Shown here: piece after piece, positions 33,192-42,429 of the stretch | How positions within the stretch are numbered: the stretch's first letter is position 1 | Layout of the letters: every line of letters begins with the position of its first letter | Assembly (NCBI GenBank): GCA_038254545.1 | Contig: JBBSGB010000002.1 | Coordinates: forward strand, 62,001-126,000 | Length of the DNA: 64,000 bases | Reading direction: 5' to 3' | DNA from: CAHJXF01 sp038254545 | GTDB lineage: Bacteria; Pseudomonadota; Gammaproteobacteria; Burkholderiales; Burkholderiaceae_D | Translations under genes and position numbers: made by a program | The notes under the pieces: model-generated | Seen by the model: the letters and a program-made list of their open reading frames with translations, nothing else | Databases searched by the model: none | What the model was told of the DNA's origin: nothing

Positions 33192-34445
33192 GTGGCCAAG
33201 AAACCTCTAGAAGGCATTCGCATCATCGACTTCACTCACGTGCAAGCCGGCCCGGCCTGCACCCAGATGCTGGCCTGGTTCGGCGCCGACGTGATCAAGG
33301 TCGAGCGCCCCGGATCGGGCGACGTGACACGCAGCCAGCTGCGCGACATCCCTGGCGTCGATGCGTTGTACTTCACGATGCTCAACAGCAACAAGCGCTC
33401 GCTGACCCTCGACACCAAGAAGCCCGAAGGCAAGCAGGTGCTCGAGACGCTGATCCGCGAATGCGATGTGCTGGTCGAGAACTTTGGCCCGGGCGCACTC
33501 GACCGCATGGGCTTCACCTGGGATCGCATCCAGGAGTTGAACCCGAAGATGATCGTGGCCTCGGTCAAGGGTTTCAGCGATGGCCACCACTACGGAGACT
33601 TGAAAGTCTACGAGAACGTCGCCCAATGCGCGGGCGGCTCGGCCTCGACCACGGGCTTTTGGGATGGCCCGCCGACGATCAGCGCCGCCGCAATCGGTGA
33701 CAGCAACACCGGCATGCACCTGGCCATCGGCATTCTGACCGCCATCATCGGCCGCCAGCACACCGGCAAGGGCCAGCGGGTAGCGGTATCAATGCAAGAT
33801 AGTGTTCTCAACTTGTGCCGTGTCAAGTTGCGTGATCAGCAGCGCCTGGAGAAGGTCGGTTACCTGGAAGAGTATCCACAGTATCCGCATGGCACATTCA
33901 GCGACGTGGTGCCGCGCGGCGGCAATGCCGGCGGCGGCGGTCAGCCGGGCTGGGTGCTCAAGTGCAAGGGCTGGGAGACCGACCCGAACGCCTACATCTA
34001 CTTCACCGTTCAGGATCATGCGTGGGCGCCAATCGCCAAGGCCATCGGCAAGCCCGAATGGATTACCGATCCGGCCTACACCACGCCCAAGGCGCGCCAG
34101 CCGCACATCATGGACATCTTCGCCACCATCGAGGCCTGGCTTGCCGACAAGACCAAGTTCGAGGCGGTGGACATCCTGCGCAAGTTCGACATCCCCTGTG
34201 CGCCGGTGCTCACGATGAAGGAACTGGCCAACGACCCCTCGCTGCGCGCGAGCGGCACGATCGCCGAGGTGTCGCACAAGGAGAGGGGCACGTATCTCAC
34301 GGTGGGCAGCCCGATCAAGTTCTCCGACCTGAAGCCTGAGATCACAGGCTCGCCACTGCTCGGCGAGCACACTGACGAGGTGTTGGCCGATCTGGGCTAC
34401 AGCAAGGCGCAGATCGCCGAGCTTCATACCGCAGAGGCTGTTTGA
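33192..34445 (+). CDS. frc: Formyl-CoA:oxalate CoA-transferase
   Basis: 417 residues, class III CoA-transferase, GTG start with AAGGAG upstream. Catalytic D170 is in IGDSNTG, Q18 in THVQAGP, and the flexible glycine loop is GGGGQPG (247-253), all as in Oxalobacter Frc. It transfers CoA from formyl-CoA to oxalate, releasing formate for Fds and supplying oxalyl-CoA to Oxc. Located 25 bases after oxc, and closed by a strong terminator. Identity is very likely; substrate range was not tested. Confidence 0.94.
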   Translation: MAKKPLEGIRIIDFTHVQAGPACTQMLAWFGADVIKVERPGSGDVTRSQLRDIPGVDALYFTMLNSNKRSLTLDTKKPEGKQVLETLIRECDVLVENFGPGALDRMGFTWDRIQELNPKMIVASVKGFSDGHHYGDLKVYENVAQCAGGSASTTGFWDGPPTISAAAIGDSNTGMHLAIGILTAIIGRQHTGKGQRVAVSMQDSVLNLCRVKLRDQQRLEKVGYLEEYPQYPHGTFSDVVPRGGNAGGGGQPGWVLKCKGWETDPNAYIYFTVQDHAWAPIAKAIGKPEWITDPAYTTPKARQPHIMDIFATIEAWLADKTKFEAVDILRKFDIPCAPVLTMKELANDPSLRASGTIAEVSHKERGTYLTVGSPIKFSDLKPEITGSPLLGEHTDEVLADLGYSKAQIAELHTAEAV

Positions 34446-34480
34446 CACCAGGGGTCGTTTTCGCCCTCCATGCCTGGGTC

Positions 34481-34509
34481 AACGGCGCCCTTACGGGCGC
34501 CGTTTTTCC
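34481..34509 (+). terminator. Rho-independent terminator after frc
   Basis: AACGGCGCCC and GGGCGCCGTT pair perfectly (10 bp) around TTAC, and the T-run overlaps the stem end. It separates oxc-frc from the PAS/frc2 unit, which must therefore have its own promoter or be expressed by read-through. Confidence 0.9.
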
Positions 34510-34570
34510 TCGAGGCATCGATCCATGGTTGACGTATCGAGTGAGTAAATCTGAACAAGGAACACGTGCC

Positions 34571-35008
34571 ATGAACTCGGCTATCGACTGTCATCAACTC
34601 GTCGCTGCGGTAGGTGACGGAATCATCGCTGCGGACGCGAACGGTGCCATCACGCTCTGGAACCCGGGCGCCGAACGCATGTTCGGCTACACCGAGGCCG
34701 AAGCGCTCGGCCAGTCGCTCGACCTCATCACGCCCGAACGGCTGCGCCAGCGCCATTGGGCCGGCTATCAGAAGTCGATGGAGACCGGCACGACCAAGTA
34801 CGGCAACGACCTGCTCCGCGTTCCGGCAGTGCACAAGGACGGTCGCGCGATGTCGATCGCCTTCACGGTGGCGATGTTGTTCACGCCGGAGCAGAAGGTC
34901 GGCGCAATCGTGGCCGTCATCCGCGACGAGACCATCCGCTTCAACGACGATCGGGCGCTGCGCAAACGCCTCGCGGATGCCGAGGCGAAAGTGGCGTCCG
35001 TCCAGTGA
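34571..35008 (+). CDS. Stand-alone PAS-domain protein
   Basis: 145 residues that are almost only a PAS domain: GDGIIAADANGAITLWNPGAERMFGYTEAEALGQ is the N-terminal core, and DGRAMSIAFTVAMLF..AIVAVIRDETIRF the C-terminal beta strands. A short charged helix (RALRKRLADAEAK) ends it. There is no kinase, cyclase or DNA-binding output, so it would act by binding a ligand or cofactor and contacting another protein. AAGGA lies 10 bases before the ATG at 34571. It is placed between two frc paralogues, 28 bases ahead of the second. Sensing of oxalate, redox state or a CoA ester is possible; the sequence does not decide. Confidence 0.85.
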   Translation: MNSAIDCHQLVAAVGDGIIAADANGAITLWNPGAERMFGYTEAEALGQSLDLITPERLRQRHWAGYQKSMETGTTKYGNDLLRVPAVHKDGRAMSIAFTVAMLFTPEQKVGAIVAVIRDETIRFNDDRALRKRLADAEAKVASVQ

Positions 35009-35036
35009 CGCGTTACCAGAACCATCGGATGTCCAA

Positions 35037-36284
35037 ATGAGCAAGGCCCTCGAAGGCTATCGAATACTGGACTTCACCCACGTGCAGTCCGGTCCGACCT
35101 GCACTCAGCTGCTGGCCTGGTTGGGCGCGGACGTCATCAAGGTCGAGCGGGCGGGCGAGGGCGATGCGACACGTGGCCAGCTTCGCGACATTCCCGATGT
35201 CGACAGCCTGTACTTCACGATGCTCAACCACAACAAGCGCTCGATCACGATCGACACCAAGAAGCCGAAGGGCAAGGAGGTGCTCGAAAGGCTGATCAAG
35301 CAATGCGACGTACTAGTCGAGAACTTCGCACCCGGTGCGCTCGGCCGCATGGGCTTCAGCTGGGAGCGAATCAACGAGATCAACCCGCGCATGGTGGTGG
35401 CATCGGTCAAGGGTTTCGGCCCGGGCAAGTACGAAGATTGCAAGGTCTACGAGAACGTCGCGCAGTGTGCGGGCGGCTCGGCTTCCACCACGGGGTTCGA
35501 CGACGGGCCGCCGATGGTGACGGGCGCGCAGATCGGCGACAGCGGCACCGGCTTGCATCTGGCGCTGGGTATTCTCGCGGCGCTGCTGCAACGGCACACC
35601 AGTGGCCGCGGGCAGATGGTCCTCGCGCCGATGCAGGACGCGGTGTTGAACCTGTGTCGCGTCAAGCTGCGTGACCAGCAGCGATTGGAGCGCACGCATA
35701 CCTTGCACGAATTTCCGCAATACCCCGACGGCAAGTTCGGTGACTCCGTGCCGCGTGCGGGCAACTCATCGGGTGGCGGCCAGCCCGGCTCGATCCTGAA
35801 ATGCAAGGGCTGGGAGACCGACCCGAACGCCTACATCTACTTCATTACGCAAGGCGCAGCGTGGCCGGCCGTGTGCAAGGTGATCGGCGAGGAAGGCTGG
35901 ATCACCGACGAGGCTTTCGCCACGCCGGCGGCGCGGCTGCTCCACCTGAAGCCGATCTTCGCTCGCGTCGAGCAGTGGACCATGACCAAGGACAAGTTCG
36001 AGGCCATGGACATCCTGAACAAATATGACATTCCCTGCGGACCCGTCCTGTCGATGAAGGAGCTCCTGGAGGAGCCTTCGCTGCGCGCGAGCGGCACGAT
36101 CGTCGAGGTCGATCATCCCGTGCGGGGCAAATACCTCACCGTGGGCAATCCGATCAAGATGTCGGACAGTCCGACCCACGTGACACGCTCGCCCCTGCTT
36201 GGCGAACACACCGAGGAAGTGCTTGCTCAGCTCGGCTACGACCAGGTGCAGATCCAGGCCTTGCGTGACGAGCGCGTGATCTGA
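35037..36284 (+). CDS. Second formyl-CoA:oxalate CoA-transferase paralogue
   Basis: 415 residues, clearly a paralogue of the frc at 33192 (shared THVQxGPxCTQ, DTKKPxGK, ENVAQCAGGSASTTGF, KCKGWETDPNAYIYF). Catalytic D168 is in IGDSGTG. The glycine loop is SSGGGQPG instead of AGGGGQPG, and other pocket residues differ (D for W after TTGF). It may have another acid partner, such as succinate, or a different affinity. The ATG at 35037 is chosen because upstream codons in this frame lie inside the PAS gene. Downstream lies a 255-base gap without a gene. Confidence 0.9.
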   Translation: MSKALEGYRILDFTHVQSGPTCTQLLAWLGADVIKVERAGEGDATRGQLRDIPDVDSLYFTMLNHNKRSITIDTKKPKGKEVLERLIKQCDVLVENFAPGALGRMGFSWERINEINPRMVVASVKGFGPGKYEDCKVYENVAQCAGGSASTTGFDDGPPMVTGAQIGDSGTGLHLALGILAALLQRHTSGRGQMVLAPMQDAVLNLCRVKLRDQQRLERTHTLHEFPQYPDGKFGDSVPRAGNSSGGGQPGSILKCKGWETDPNAYIYFITQGAAWPAVCKVIGEEGWITDEAFATPAARLLHLKPIFARVEQWTMTKDKFEAMDILNKYDIPCGPVLSMKELLEEPSLRASGTIVEVDHPVRGKYLTVGNPIKMSDSPTHVTRSPLLGEHTEEVLAQLGYDQVQIQALRDERVI

Positions 36285-36539
36285 GGAACCACCGTGACGA
36301 ACGCGATGGATCACCGGTCATGTTCGTGCGGCGCCGGTGGTCGGATGGGCCAGCGCTCTGGCGCGGGGCGCCAGATGAGAGCGGTCCAGGGCGACTCCGA
36401 TGCATAAGCTTTTATAGATGGTGTGCAGAGATTAGTTTGACTGTTATTTATCGAACGGGTGGACAAGAATGCACCTGTCGGCATCGCGCGAAGGCGCTTC
36501 TAATCGCCGGCCACCCACAGACAGATTAAGGAGCATTCC

Positions 36540-36809
36540 ATGGGAAACAAACAGAATTCATTCGGCCCGAGCGACGCCTTGGATATCGATCGGGAAACGT
36601 ACAACGCCGCTTTCGGCGAGCTTGGGCTCGGCTGGTACTGGGACGCCAAGACCTATTCCGAACTGCAGGTCATCCCGGAAGAACGAAACCGCGTGCGCAC
36701 CTATGTCGAAACCCATGTGCCGCATTTGCTGCGTGCGTATGACGCCGACTTTCTCGTCAATGCGATCGAGTCCAAGCGAAGCCAGCTTTGCAGCGCATTC
36801 GCAACCTGA
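36540..36809 (+). CDS. Small soluble protein at the end of the oxalate island
   Basis: 89 residues with AAGGAG 7 bases before the ATG. No signal peptide or membrane helix. The middle contains a tryptophan-rich segment (FGELGLGWYWDAKTYSEL) and a helical stretch ending RTYVETHVPHLLRAYDADFLV. I do not recognise the family. The next gene (36850) starts 40 bases later on the same strand. The strong ribosome site and codon use support a genuine gene, probably an accessory or regulatory protein of oxalate use. Confidence 0.65.
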   Translation: MGNKQNSFGPSDALDIDRETYNAAFGELGLGWYWDAKTYSELQVIPEERNRVRTYVETHVPHLLRAYDADFLVNAIESKRSQLCSAFAT

Positions 36810-36849
36810 ATCACAGCATCAAGATCTTGCGGAGCGATGAGTTCGGAAT

Positions 36850-37620
36850 ATGCAACACACGCGTTGGATTCGATTCATTCACGACGGCGCCACCGGTTTC
36901 GGCACGCTGGAGGGTGATCGCATCCACGGGCACAGTGGGGACATGTTCGAGGCACCCGAACCCACCGGCCAGATCTTTCGCCTGGAGCAGGTGAGGGTCC
37001 TGATGCCCACCAAGCCGAGCAAGGTGATCGCTTTGTGGAACAACTTTGCGGCGCTCGGTGAGAAGCTCAAGCTCCCGGTGCCGGCTGAGCCCCTGTACTT
37101 GCTCAAATCGCCGAATTCGTTTGCAAATCCGCTCGACCTGATCCGCAAGCCCCGATGTGAAGGCAAGGTGGTTTTCGAGGGCGAGCTCGGCATCGTGATC
37201 GGAAAGACTGCCTCGGCCGTAAGCGAATTGGACGCGCTGGACCATGTGTTCGGCTACACCTGCGCCAACGACGTGACGGTCGCCGACATCCTGAACCGCG
37301 ACGCATCGTTCCCGCAGTGGGTTCGTGCCAAGGGCTTCGACACCTTTTGTCCGATGGGGCCGGTGGTGGCAAGTGGTCTGGATCCCGCCACGCTGGTCGT
37401 GAAGACCACCCTGAACGGCCAATTGCGCCAGGATTATCCGATCAGCGACATGCGCTTTTCAGTACAGCGACTCGTGAGCCTGATCTCGGCCGACATGACC
37501 TTGTTCCCCGGCGATGTGATCCTGTGCGGCACGTCCATTGGCGTCGGTTCGATGAAGCCCGACAGCGAGGTCGAAGTTGGAATCGAAGGCATAGGCGCCC
37601 TCCGCAACCACTTTGGGTAG
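36850..37620 (+). CDS. Fumarylacetoacetate-hydrolase-family protein
   Basis: 256 residues. The metal-binding acidic residues are E110 and E112 (VVFEGELGIVIG) and D141 (CANDVTVADI), as in FAH/HpcE-type hydrolases and decarboxylases. The C-terminal part GTSIGVGSMKPDSEVEVGIEG is typical of the family. Possible reactions include acylpyruvate hydrolysis, oxaloacetate decarboxylation or isomerisation; nothing here decides. Followed 46 bases later by a ketopantoate-reductase-family gene, so the two may share a 2-oxoacid substrate. Confidence 0.88.
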   Translation: MQHTRWIRFIHDGATGFGTLEGDRIHGHSGDMFEAPEPTGQIFRLEQVRVLMPTKPSKVIALWNNFAALGEKLKLPVPAEPLYLLKSPNSFANPLDLIRKPRCEGKVVFEGELGIVIGKTASAVSELDALDHVFGYTCANDVTVADILNRDASFPQWVRAKGFDTFCPMGPVVASGLDPATLVVKTTLNGQLRQDYPISDMRFSVQRLVSLISADMTLFPGDVILCGTSIGVGSMKPDSEVEVGIEGIGALRNHFG

Positions 37621-37666
37621 AGCCATGGAAAACGCCGCAACGAATTCAAATCGAAGGGATTGAAGC

Positions 37667-38689
37667 ATGAAAGTTGCGATCATCGGCGCTGGGGCGATCG
37701 GCGGTTACGTGGGCGCAAAGCTCGCGCTGGCGGGCGAGGATCTGACCTTCATCGTGCGCGGCGCGAACCTCGCTGCAATTCGAGGGCACGGTCTGAGGCT
37801 CATCATGGCCGACGGCACCGAGCACCTCGCGGCCAAAGTACGCGCGACCGACAACTACGACGAGGCGGGCCCGCAGGATCTGGTCATCCTGGCGATGAAG
37901 GCGCATCAGGTGGAGGCCGTTGCGCGCGACGTGCCCAAGCTGTTCGGTCCCGAGACTGCCGTGGTCACGATGCAGAACGGAATCCCTTACTGGTACTTCT
38001 ACAAGCATGGCGGCGCGGCACTTGAAGGAACGCGGGTTCACAGCGTCGACCCGACCGGCGTCGTCGGTGATTGCATACCGGCCAGTCGCGTGATCGGCTG
38101 CGTGGTCTACCCTGCGTCCGAGCTGATCGCGCCGGGCGTGGTCAAGCACATCGAGGGCGACCGCTTTCCCATCGGAGAGCTCGACGGTTCGTCGAGTGAG
38201 CGCGTCAACCGCATCTCGGCGTGCTTCACCAAGGCGGGCTTCAAGGCACCCGTGCTCGACAACATCCGCGCCGAAATCTGGCTGAAGCTGTGGGGCAACC
38301 TGACCTTCAATCCAATCAGCGCCTTGAGCCACTCGACGCTCGTCGACATCTGCCAGTTTCCGCTCACGCGCGAGCTTGCCGCGTCGATGATGCACGAGGC
38401 GCAGGCGGTGGCGCACAAGCTTGGCATCGAGTTCCGAGTCACTCTGGACAAGCGCATCGCCGGGGCCGAGAAGATCGGAAAGCACAAGACCTCGATGCTG
38501 CAGGACATCGAAGCCGGGCGCGCGCCTGAGATCGATGCGCTCGTCGGCAGTGTCGTCGAGCTCGGCCGCCTGACCGAGACGCCGACACCCCACATCGATA
38601 CCGTCTATGCGCTCGTGAAGTTGCTCGGCAAGGGCATGGGAGAGCAGCGTGGCCAGGTGCGGCTGCAAGAGATGGCAGAGGCTGCCTGA
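37667..38689 (+). CDS. 2-dehydropantoate 2-reductase family protein
   Basis: 340 residues. NADP-binding motif GAGAIGGYVGAKLA at residues 7-20; the catalytic lysine is in EIWLKLWGNLTFNPISALS, and the active-site loop MLQDIEAGRAPEID matches the PanE/ApbA fold. The protein is 30-40 residues longer than E. coli PanE and is one of the many paralogues whose substrate may be another 2-oxoacid. It is two bases before pyruvate kinase and follows the FAH-family gene. AAGGGA precedes the ATG. A true PanE role cannot be claimed. Confidence 0.85.
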   Translation: MKVAIIGAGAIGGYVGAKLALAGEDLTFIVRGANLAAIRGHGLRLIMADGTEHLAAKVRATDNYDEAGPQDLVILAMKAHQVEAVARDVPKLFGPETAVVTMQNGIPYWYFYKHGGAALEGTRVHSVDPTGVVGDCIPASRVIGCVVYPASELIAPGVVKHIEGDRFPIGELDGSSSERVNRISACFTKAGFKAPVLDNIRAEIWLKLWGNLTFNPISALSHSTLVDICQFPLTRELAASMMHEAQAVAHKLGIEFRVTLDKRIAGAEKIGKHKTSMLQDIEAGRAPEIDALVGSVVELGRLTETPTPHIDTVYALVKLLGKGMGEQRGQVRLQEMAEAA

Positions 38690-38691
38690 CG

Positions 38692-40116
38692 ATGAGCACC
38701 TTGAAGCGCGCACGCAGGGCTCGCATCGTTGCCACGCTGGGCCCGGCCACGTCCGGCGACGCGCCGATCCGCGCCTTGTTCGAAACCGGCGTCGACGTGT
38801 TCCGTCTCAACTTCAGCCACGGTTCGCAGGCAGATCATGCGCAGCGTCTGAAGAGCATCCGTCGACTCGAGGCCGAGTGCGGCCGGCCCATCGGCGTACT
38901 GCTCGATTTGCAGGGCCCTAAGTTGCGGCTCGGCACATTCGTCGGTGGAACGGCTCAACTCAAAGCCGGCTCGCCGTTCCGCCTCGACCTCGACGCGACG
39001 CCGGGCGACGCGAGACGCGCGCCGCTGCTGCATCCCGAGATCTTCGCCGCGTTGAAGTCCGGCACCGAGCTCCTGCTCGACGACGGCAAGCTGCGTTTGC
39101 GCGTCGAGACCTTCGGCGTCGACTACGCCGAAACCACCGTCGTGATCGGCGGACCCATCTCCAACCGCAAGGGCGTCAACGTACCCAGCGTCGTGCTGCC
39201 GATCTCGCCCCTCACGGCGAAGGATCGCGAAGACCTCGCGTTCGGCTTGAGCCTGGGTGTGGACTGGGTCGCGCTGTCGTTCGTGCAGCGGCCTGAGGAC
39301 ATCACCGAAGCGCGCGCCATCATCGGTGACCGCGCATGGATCATGGCCAAGCTGGAAAAGCCCGCGGCGATCCATGAACTCGCCGGCATCGTCGCGTTGG
39401 CCGATGGCGTCATGGTCGCGCGCGGCGACCTGGGCGTCGAACTGCCGCCCGAGGAAGTGCCCGAGTTGCAGCGTCTGATCGTGCGCGCATGCCGCCAGGC
39501 CGGCAAGCCCGTCGTGGTGGCAACCCAGATGCTGGAATCGATGATCAATGCGCCGGTGCCGACGCGCGCCGAGGTTTCGGACATCGCGACCGCCATCTAC
39601 GACGGCGTCGATGCGGTGATGCTCTCGGCCGAATCGGCCTCGGGGAGCTATCCGATGGAAGCGGTGGAGATGATGAACCGTATCATCACGCGGGTTGAGT
39701 CGTCTTCCTCGTATCGTGCCGGCATCGACGCCTCGCACACGCCCGCCAAGGCGACCACCGCCGATGCGGTATGCGGCTCGCTGCGCCTGGTCGCCGCGCT
39801 GATCGCGCCGGCCGTCACCATCACCTATACGTCATCGGGCTTCACCAGCCTTCGAGCCGCGCGCGAGCGGCCAACGGCGCCGATCCTGAGCCTGACGCCC
39901 GAAGTGAACACGGCGCGCCGCCTGGCAATGGTATGGGGCGTGCACGCGGTACTCGTCGATCAGATTCACGATGTGGGCGAGATGATCAATAGCGCCAATC
40001 GCACCGCGCTCATCGAAGGCTTCGCCGGACCCGGGGCCGATGTAGTGATCGTTGCCGGCCTGCCGTTCGGCGAGGCCGGTACGACCAATCTGCTGCACGT
40101 GTCGAAGCTCGCATGA
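38692..40116 (+). CDS. pyk: Pyruvate kinase
   Basis: 474 residues with the complete signature: RARIVATLGPATSG, FRLNFSHGSQADH, the K-dependent site MAKLEKPAAI, VMVARGDLGVELP, and VATQMLESMINAP. It converts phosphoenolpyruvate and ADP to pyruvate and ATP. The C-terminal domain is complete. Translationally coupled (2-base gap) to the preceding oxidoreductase. Pyruvate kinases in such catabolic operons sometimes serve the glycerate branch (as TtuE does), which would fit oxalate or glyoxylate assimilation, but no glycerate kinase or tartronate reductase is present here. Confidence 0.95.
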   Translation: MSTLKRARRARIVATLGPATSGDAPIRALFETGVDVFRLNFSHGSQADHAQRLKSIRRLEAECGRPIGVLLDLQGPKLRLGTFVGGTAQLKAGSPFRLDLDATPGDARRAPLLHPEIFAALKSGTELLLDDGKLRLRVETFGVDYAETTVVIGGPISNRKGVNVPSVVLPISPLTAKDREDLAFGLSLGVDWVALSFVQRPEDITEARAIIGDRAWIMAKLEKPAAIHELAGIVALADGVMVARGDLGVELPPEEVPELQRLIVRACRQAGKPVVVATQMLESMINAPVPTRAEVSDIATAIYDGVDAVMLSAESASGSYPMEAVEMMNRIITRVESSSSYRAGIDASHTPAKATTADAVCGSLRLVAALIAPAVTITYTSSGFTSLRAARERPTAPILSLTPEVNTARRLAMVWGVHAVLVDQIHDVGEMINSANRTALIEGFAGPGADVVIVAGLPFGEAGTTNLLHVSKLA

Positions 40117-40141
40117 GCGACCCGCAGGATCCGCCGATGTC

Positions 40142-41134
40142 ATGAAACACGCCACCTTGCGTCAACTCAAGGTCTTCGAAGCGGTCGCGCGGCATTTGAG
40201 TTTTTCGCGAGCGGCGGAAGAACTGCACTTGACGCAGCCGGCCGTCTCCACGCAGGTCAAGAAGCTCGAGGACCGCGCGGGGCTGCCGCTCTTCGAGCAG
40301 TTCGGAAAGAAGATCTACCTCACGCCCGCAGGTGCCGACCTGCTCGACATCGGCCGCGGCATCATTCAACAATTCGAGGTCGCCGAAAACGCAATGACGC
40401 AGTTCAAGGGCGTTTCGGGGGGCAAGCTCAATGTGGCCGTGATCAGCGCCGGTGACTATTTCTTCCCGCGCCTGCTCGTAGAGTTCATCGGCCGACACCG
40501 AGGCGTGGTGCTCAACTTCACCGTCCACAACCGCGAGGAATTGCTCTCCCACATGTCGGCGAATCTGACGGACCTGGCCGTCATGGTACGGCCGCCGCAG
40601 GAGCCGGACATGGTGAGCGAAGCGTTCGCGCCGCATCCTTACGTGATCGTGGCGGGACCGGGCCACGCGTTGGTGGGCGAGAAGTGCATCGGTATGGACC
40701 GTTTGCTGCGCGAGCCTTTCGTCGTTCGGGAGAGGGGCTCCGACACGTGGCAGTCGATGCAGGAGGGTTTCGGCGACGACTTGGCAAAACTCAACATCGC
40801 GATGGAGATCAAGAGCACCGAGACCATCAAGCAGGCCGTGATGGCGGGCATGGGCATCGGCTTTCTATCGGCTTACACGATCGGCCAGGAGCTGCGCACC
40901 GGCGACCTGAAGGTGCTCGACGTACGGGGCTTTCCGCTGATGCTGCACTGGTACGTGGTGCACCGGCGGAAAAAACGGCTTCCACCGGTGGCCCAGGCCT
41001 TCAAGGACTTCCTGCTCGACGAGGGTGCCGCACTCATCGCGCCGATGATGACGTTCGGAGGTGCGCCTGCCTCCGATGCGGGCGCGAAGGCGAGTCATCC
41101 CGCTCCCGGCGATGCGATGGCAGAGTGCTCGTGA
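40142..41134 (+). CDS. LysR-family regulator, CbbR-like
   Basis: 330 residues. The N-terminal winged helix (MKHATLRQLKVFEAVARHLSFSRAAEELHLTQPAVSTQVKKLE) closely follows the CbbR pattern of Calvin-cycle regulators. The effector domain spans about 90-300, and the last 40 residues are low-complexity. No cbb genes are in the window, so it may act on distant genes or on the pyk operon it follows. In formate-using bacteria CbbR-type regulators link carbon fixation to formate oxidation, which makes the proximity to fds worth noting. Confidence 0.88.
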   Translation: MKHATLRQLKVFEAVARHLSFSRAAEELHLTQPAVSTQVKKLEDRAGLPLFEQFGKKIYLTPAGADLLDIGRGIIQQFEVAENAMTQFKGVSGGKLNVAVISAGDYFFPRLLVEFIGRHRGVVLNFTVHNREELLSHMSANLTDLAVMVRPPQEPDMVSEAFAPHPYVIVAGPGHALVGEKCIGMDRLLREPFVVRERGSDTWQSMQEGFGDDLAKLNIAMEIKSTETIKQAVMAGMGIGFLSAYTIGQELRTGDLKVLDVRGFPLMLHWYVVHRRKKRLPPVAQAFKDFLLDEGAALIAPMMTFGGAPASDAGAKASHPAPGDAMAECS

Positions 41135-41290
41135 TGGAGAAGGAAACATCAATCATGCCTTCGGCGTGCCTGGCGCAAACGAGGGGCGCCGCTGGCAAGC
41201 TGCAGCGCATCGGGCTCGCGCAAAAACCGGGGCTTGCATAACACCGTGCGCGCAAGGTCGCGCGCGCATCGAATCCGATTGGAAATAACC

Positions 41291-42418
41291 ATGCCGATCA
41301 AACGTGCGAAGGGCCGTCCCGGCCGCGTGGTGGTTCTCGAACACACGTCGAAGGTCCTTGAAGGCAACCCGCTCGGCGACCCGCACATGCGGCCGGTGCA
41401 CGTGTGGTTGCCGCCGCAATACGACGACAAGCGCTTCGCCGACATGCGCTTTCCGGTGCTCTACGACATGGTGGGCTTCATGGGCGCGGGCCCGAGCCAC
41501 ACCAACTGGAAAGCGTTCGGCGAGAACATCCCCGAGCGCGCGGCGCGCCTGGTGCACGACAAGAAGATGGAGCCGGTCATCATCGTGCTGCCCGATTGCT
41601 TCACCGCGTTGGGCGGCAATCAATACGTCAACTCATCGGCGATCGGCAACTACGCGGACTACCTGACGCGCGAGATCATCCCGTTCGTCGATGCGCAATT
41701 CCGCACGCTCGCGTCGCGCGAGCATCGCGGCTGCTTCGGCAAGAGTTCGGGCGGCTACGGCGCGATCGTGCACGGCATGAGGTACGCGAAGTACTGGGGC
41801 GCGATCGCGGATCACTCGGGCGACTCGTACTTCGACTTCGTCTATCGCAGCGACTGGCCGAATACGCTGGATGCGCTTGCGAAGTACGCGAAGCCCAGGC
41901 GCGTAGCGGGCGCAATCGATGTGGTGGCGCGTTCGAAAGCGACCGGCGAAGGGCTCGATGACGGGCGCATCGCGGCCTTTCTTGATGCGCTATGGAAGAA
42001 GAAAAAACTCGAAGGTCCCGACGGCCACGCCGTGATGAACCTGTGCATGGCCGCGACCTACGATCCCGACCCGTCGGCACCCAACGGCTTTCGCGTGCCC
42101 TTCGATCTCGAGACCGGCGAGTTGATCGAGGCGCGCTGGAAGAAGTGGCTCGCGCACGATCCGATCAACATGGTCGGTCGCTACGCGGACGCGCTGCGCT
42201 CGCTGCGCGGCATCTACATCGATTGCGGATGGTCCGACCAGTACCACATCCACTACGGCACGCGGATCCTGTCGAAGCGGCTCGCGGCCTTGAAGATCGC
42301 TCACGTCTATGAAGAGTTCGACGACACGCACAGCGACATCGACTACCGCATGGATGTGAGCCTGCCATTCCTCGCGCGCTCGTTGAGTGCGACGCCCACG
42401 AAGCGGCGCAAGGGCTGA
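41291..42418 (+). CDS. Esterase D/enterochelin-esterase-like hydrolase
   Basis: 375-residue alpha/beta hydrolase without a signal peptide. The nucleophile is S152 in CFGKSSGGYGA (GxSxG variant GKSSG). The acid and histidine of the triad are likely in CGWSDQYHIHYG and EEFDDTHSDIDYR near the C-terminus; the latter histidine is well placed. The ATG at 41291 is chosen because the preceding codons are unconserved. Substrate unknown; convergent with the CDGSH gene, 11 bases apart. Confidence 0.85.
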   Translation: MPIKRAKGRPGRVVVLEHTSKVLEGNPLGDPHMRPVHVWLPPQYDDKRFADMRFPVLYDMVGFMGAGPSHTNWKAFGENIPERAARLVHDKKMEPVIIVLPDCFTALGGNQYVNSSAIGNYADYLTREIIPFVDAQFRTLASREHRGCFGKSSGGYGAIVHGMRYAKYWGAIADHSGDSYFDFVYRSDWPNTLDALAKYAKPRRVAGAIDVVARSKATGEGLDDGRIAAFLDALWKKKKLEGPDGHAVMNLCMAATYDPDPSAPNGFRVPFDLETGELIEARWKKWLAHDPINMVGRYADALRSLRGIYIDCGWSDQYHIHYGTRILSKRLAALKIAHVYEEFDDTHSDIDYRMDVSLPFLARSLSATPTKRRKG

Positions 42419-42429
42419 ACCTTCGGCCT

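Noticed and set aside
34614..36284. N-terminal extension of the second Frc over the PAS gene
   Set aside because: The PAS domain is coded in another frame; the extension is Arg/Ser-rich noise, and Frc homologues start at the ATG at 35037.
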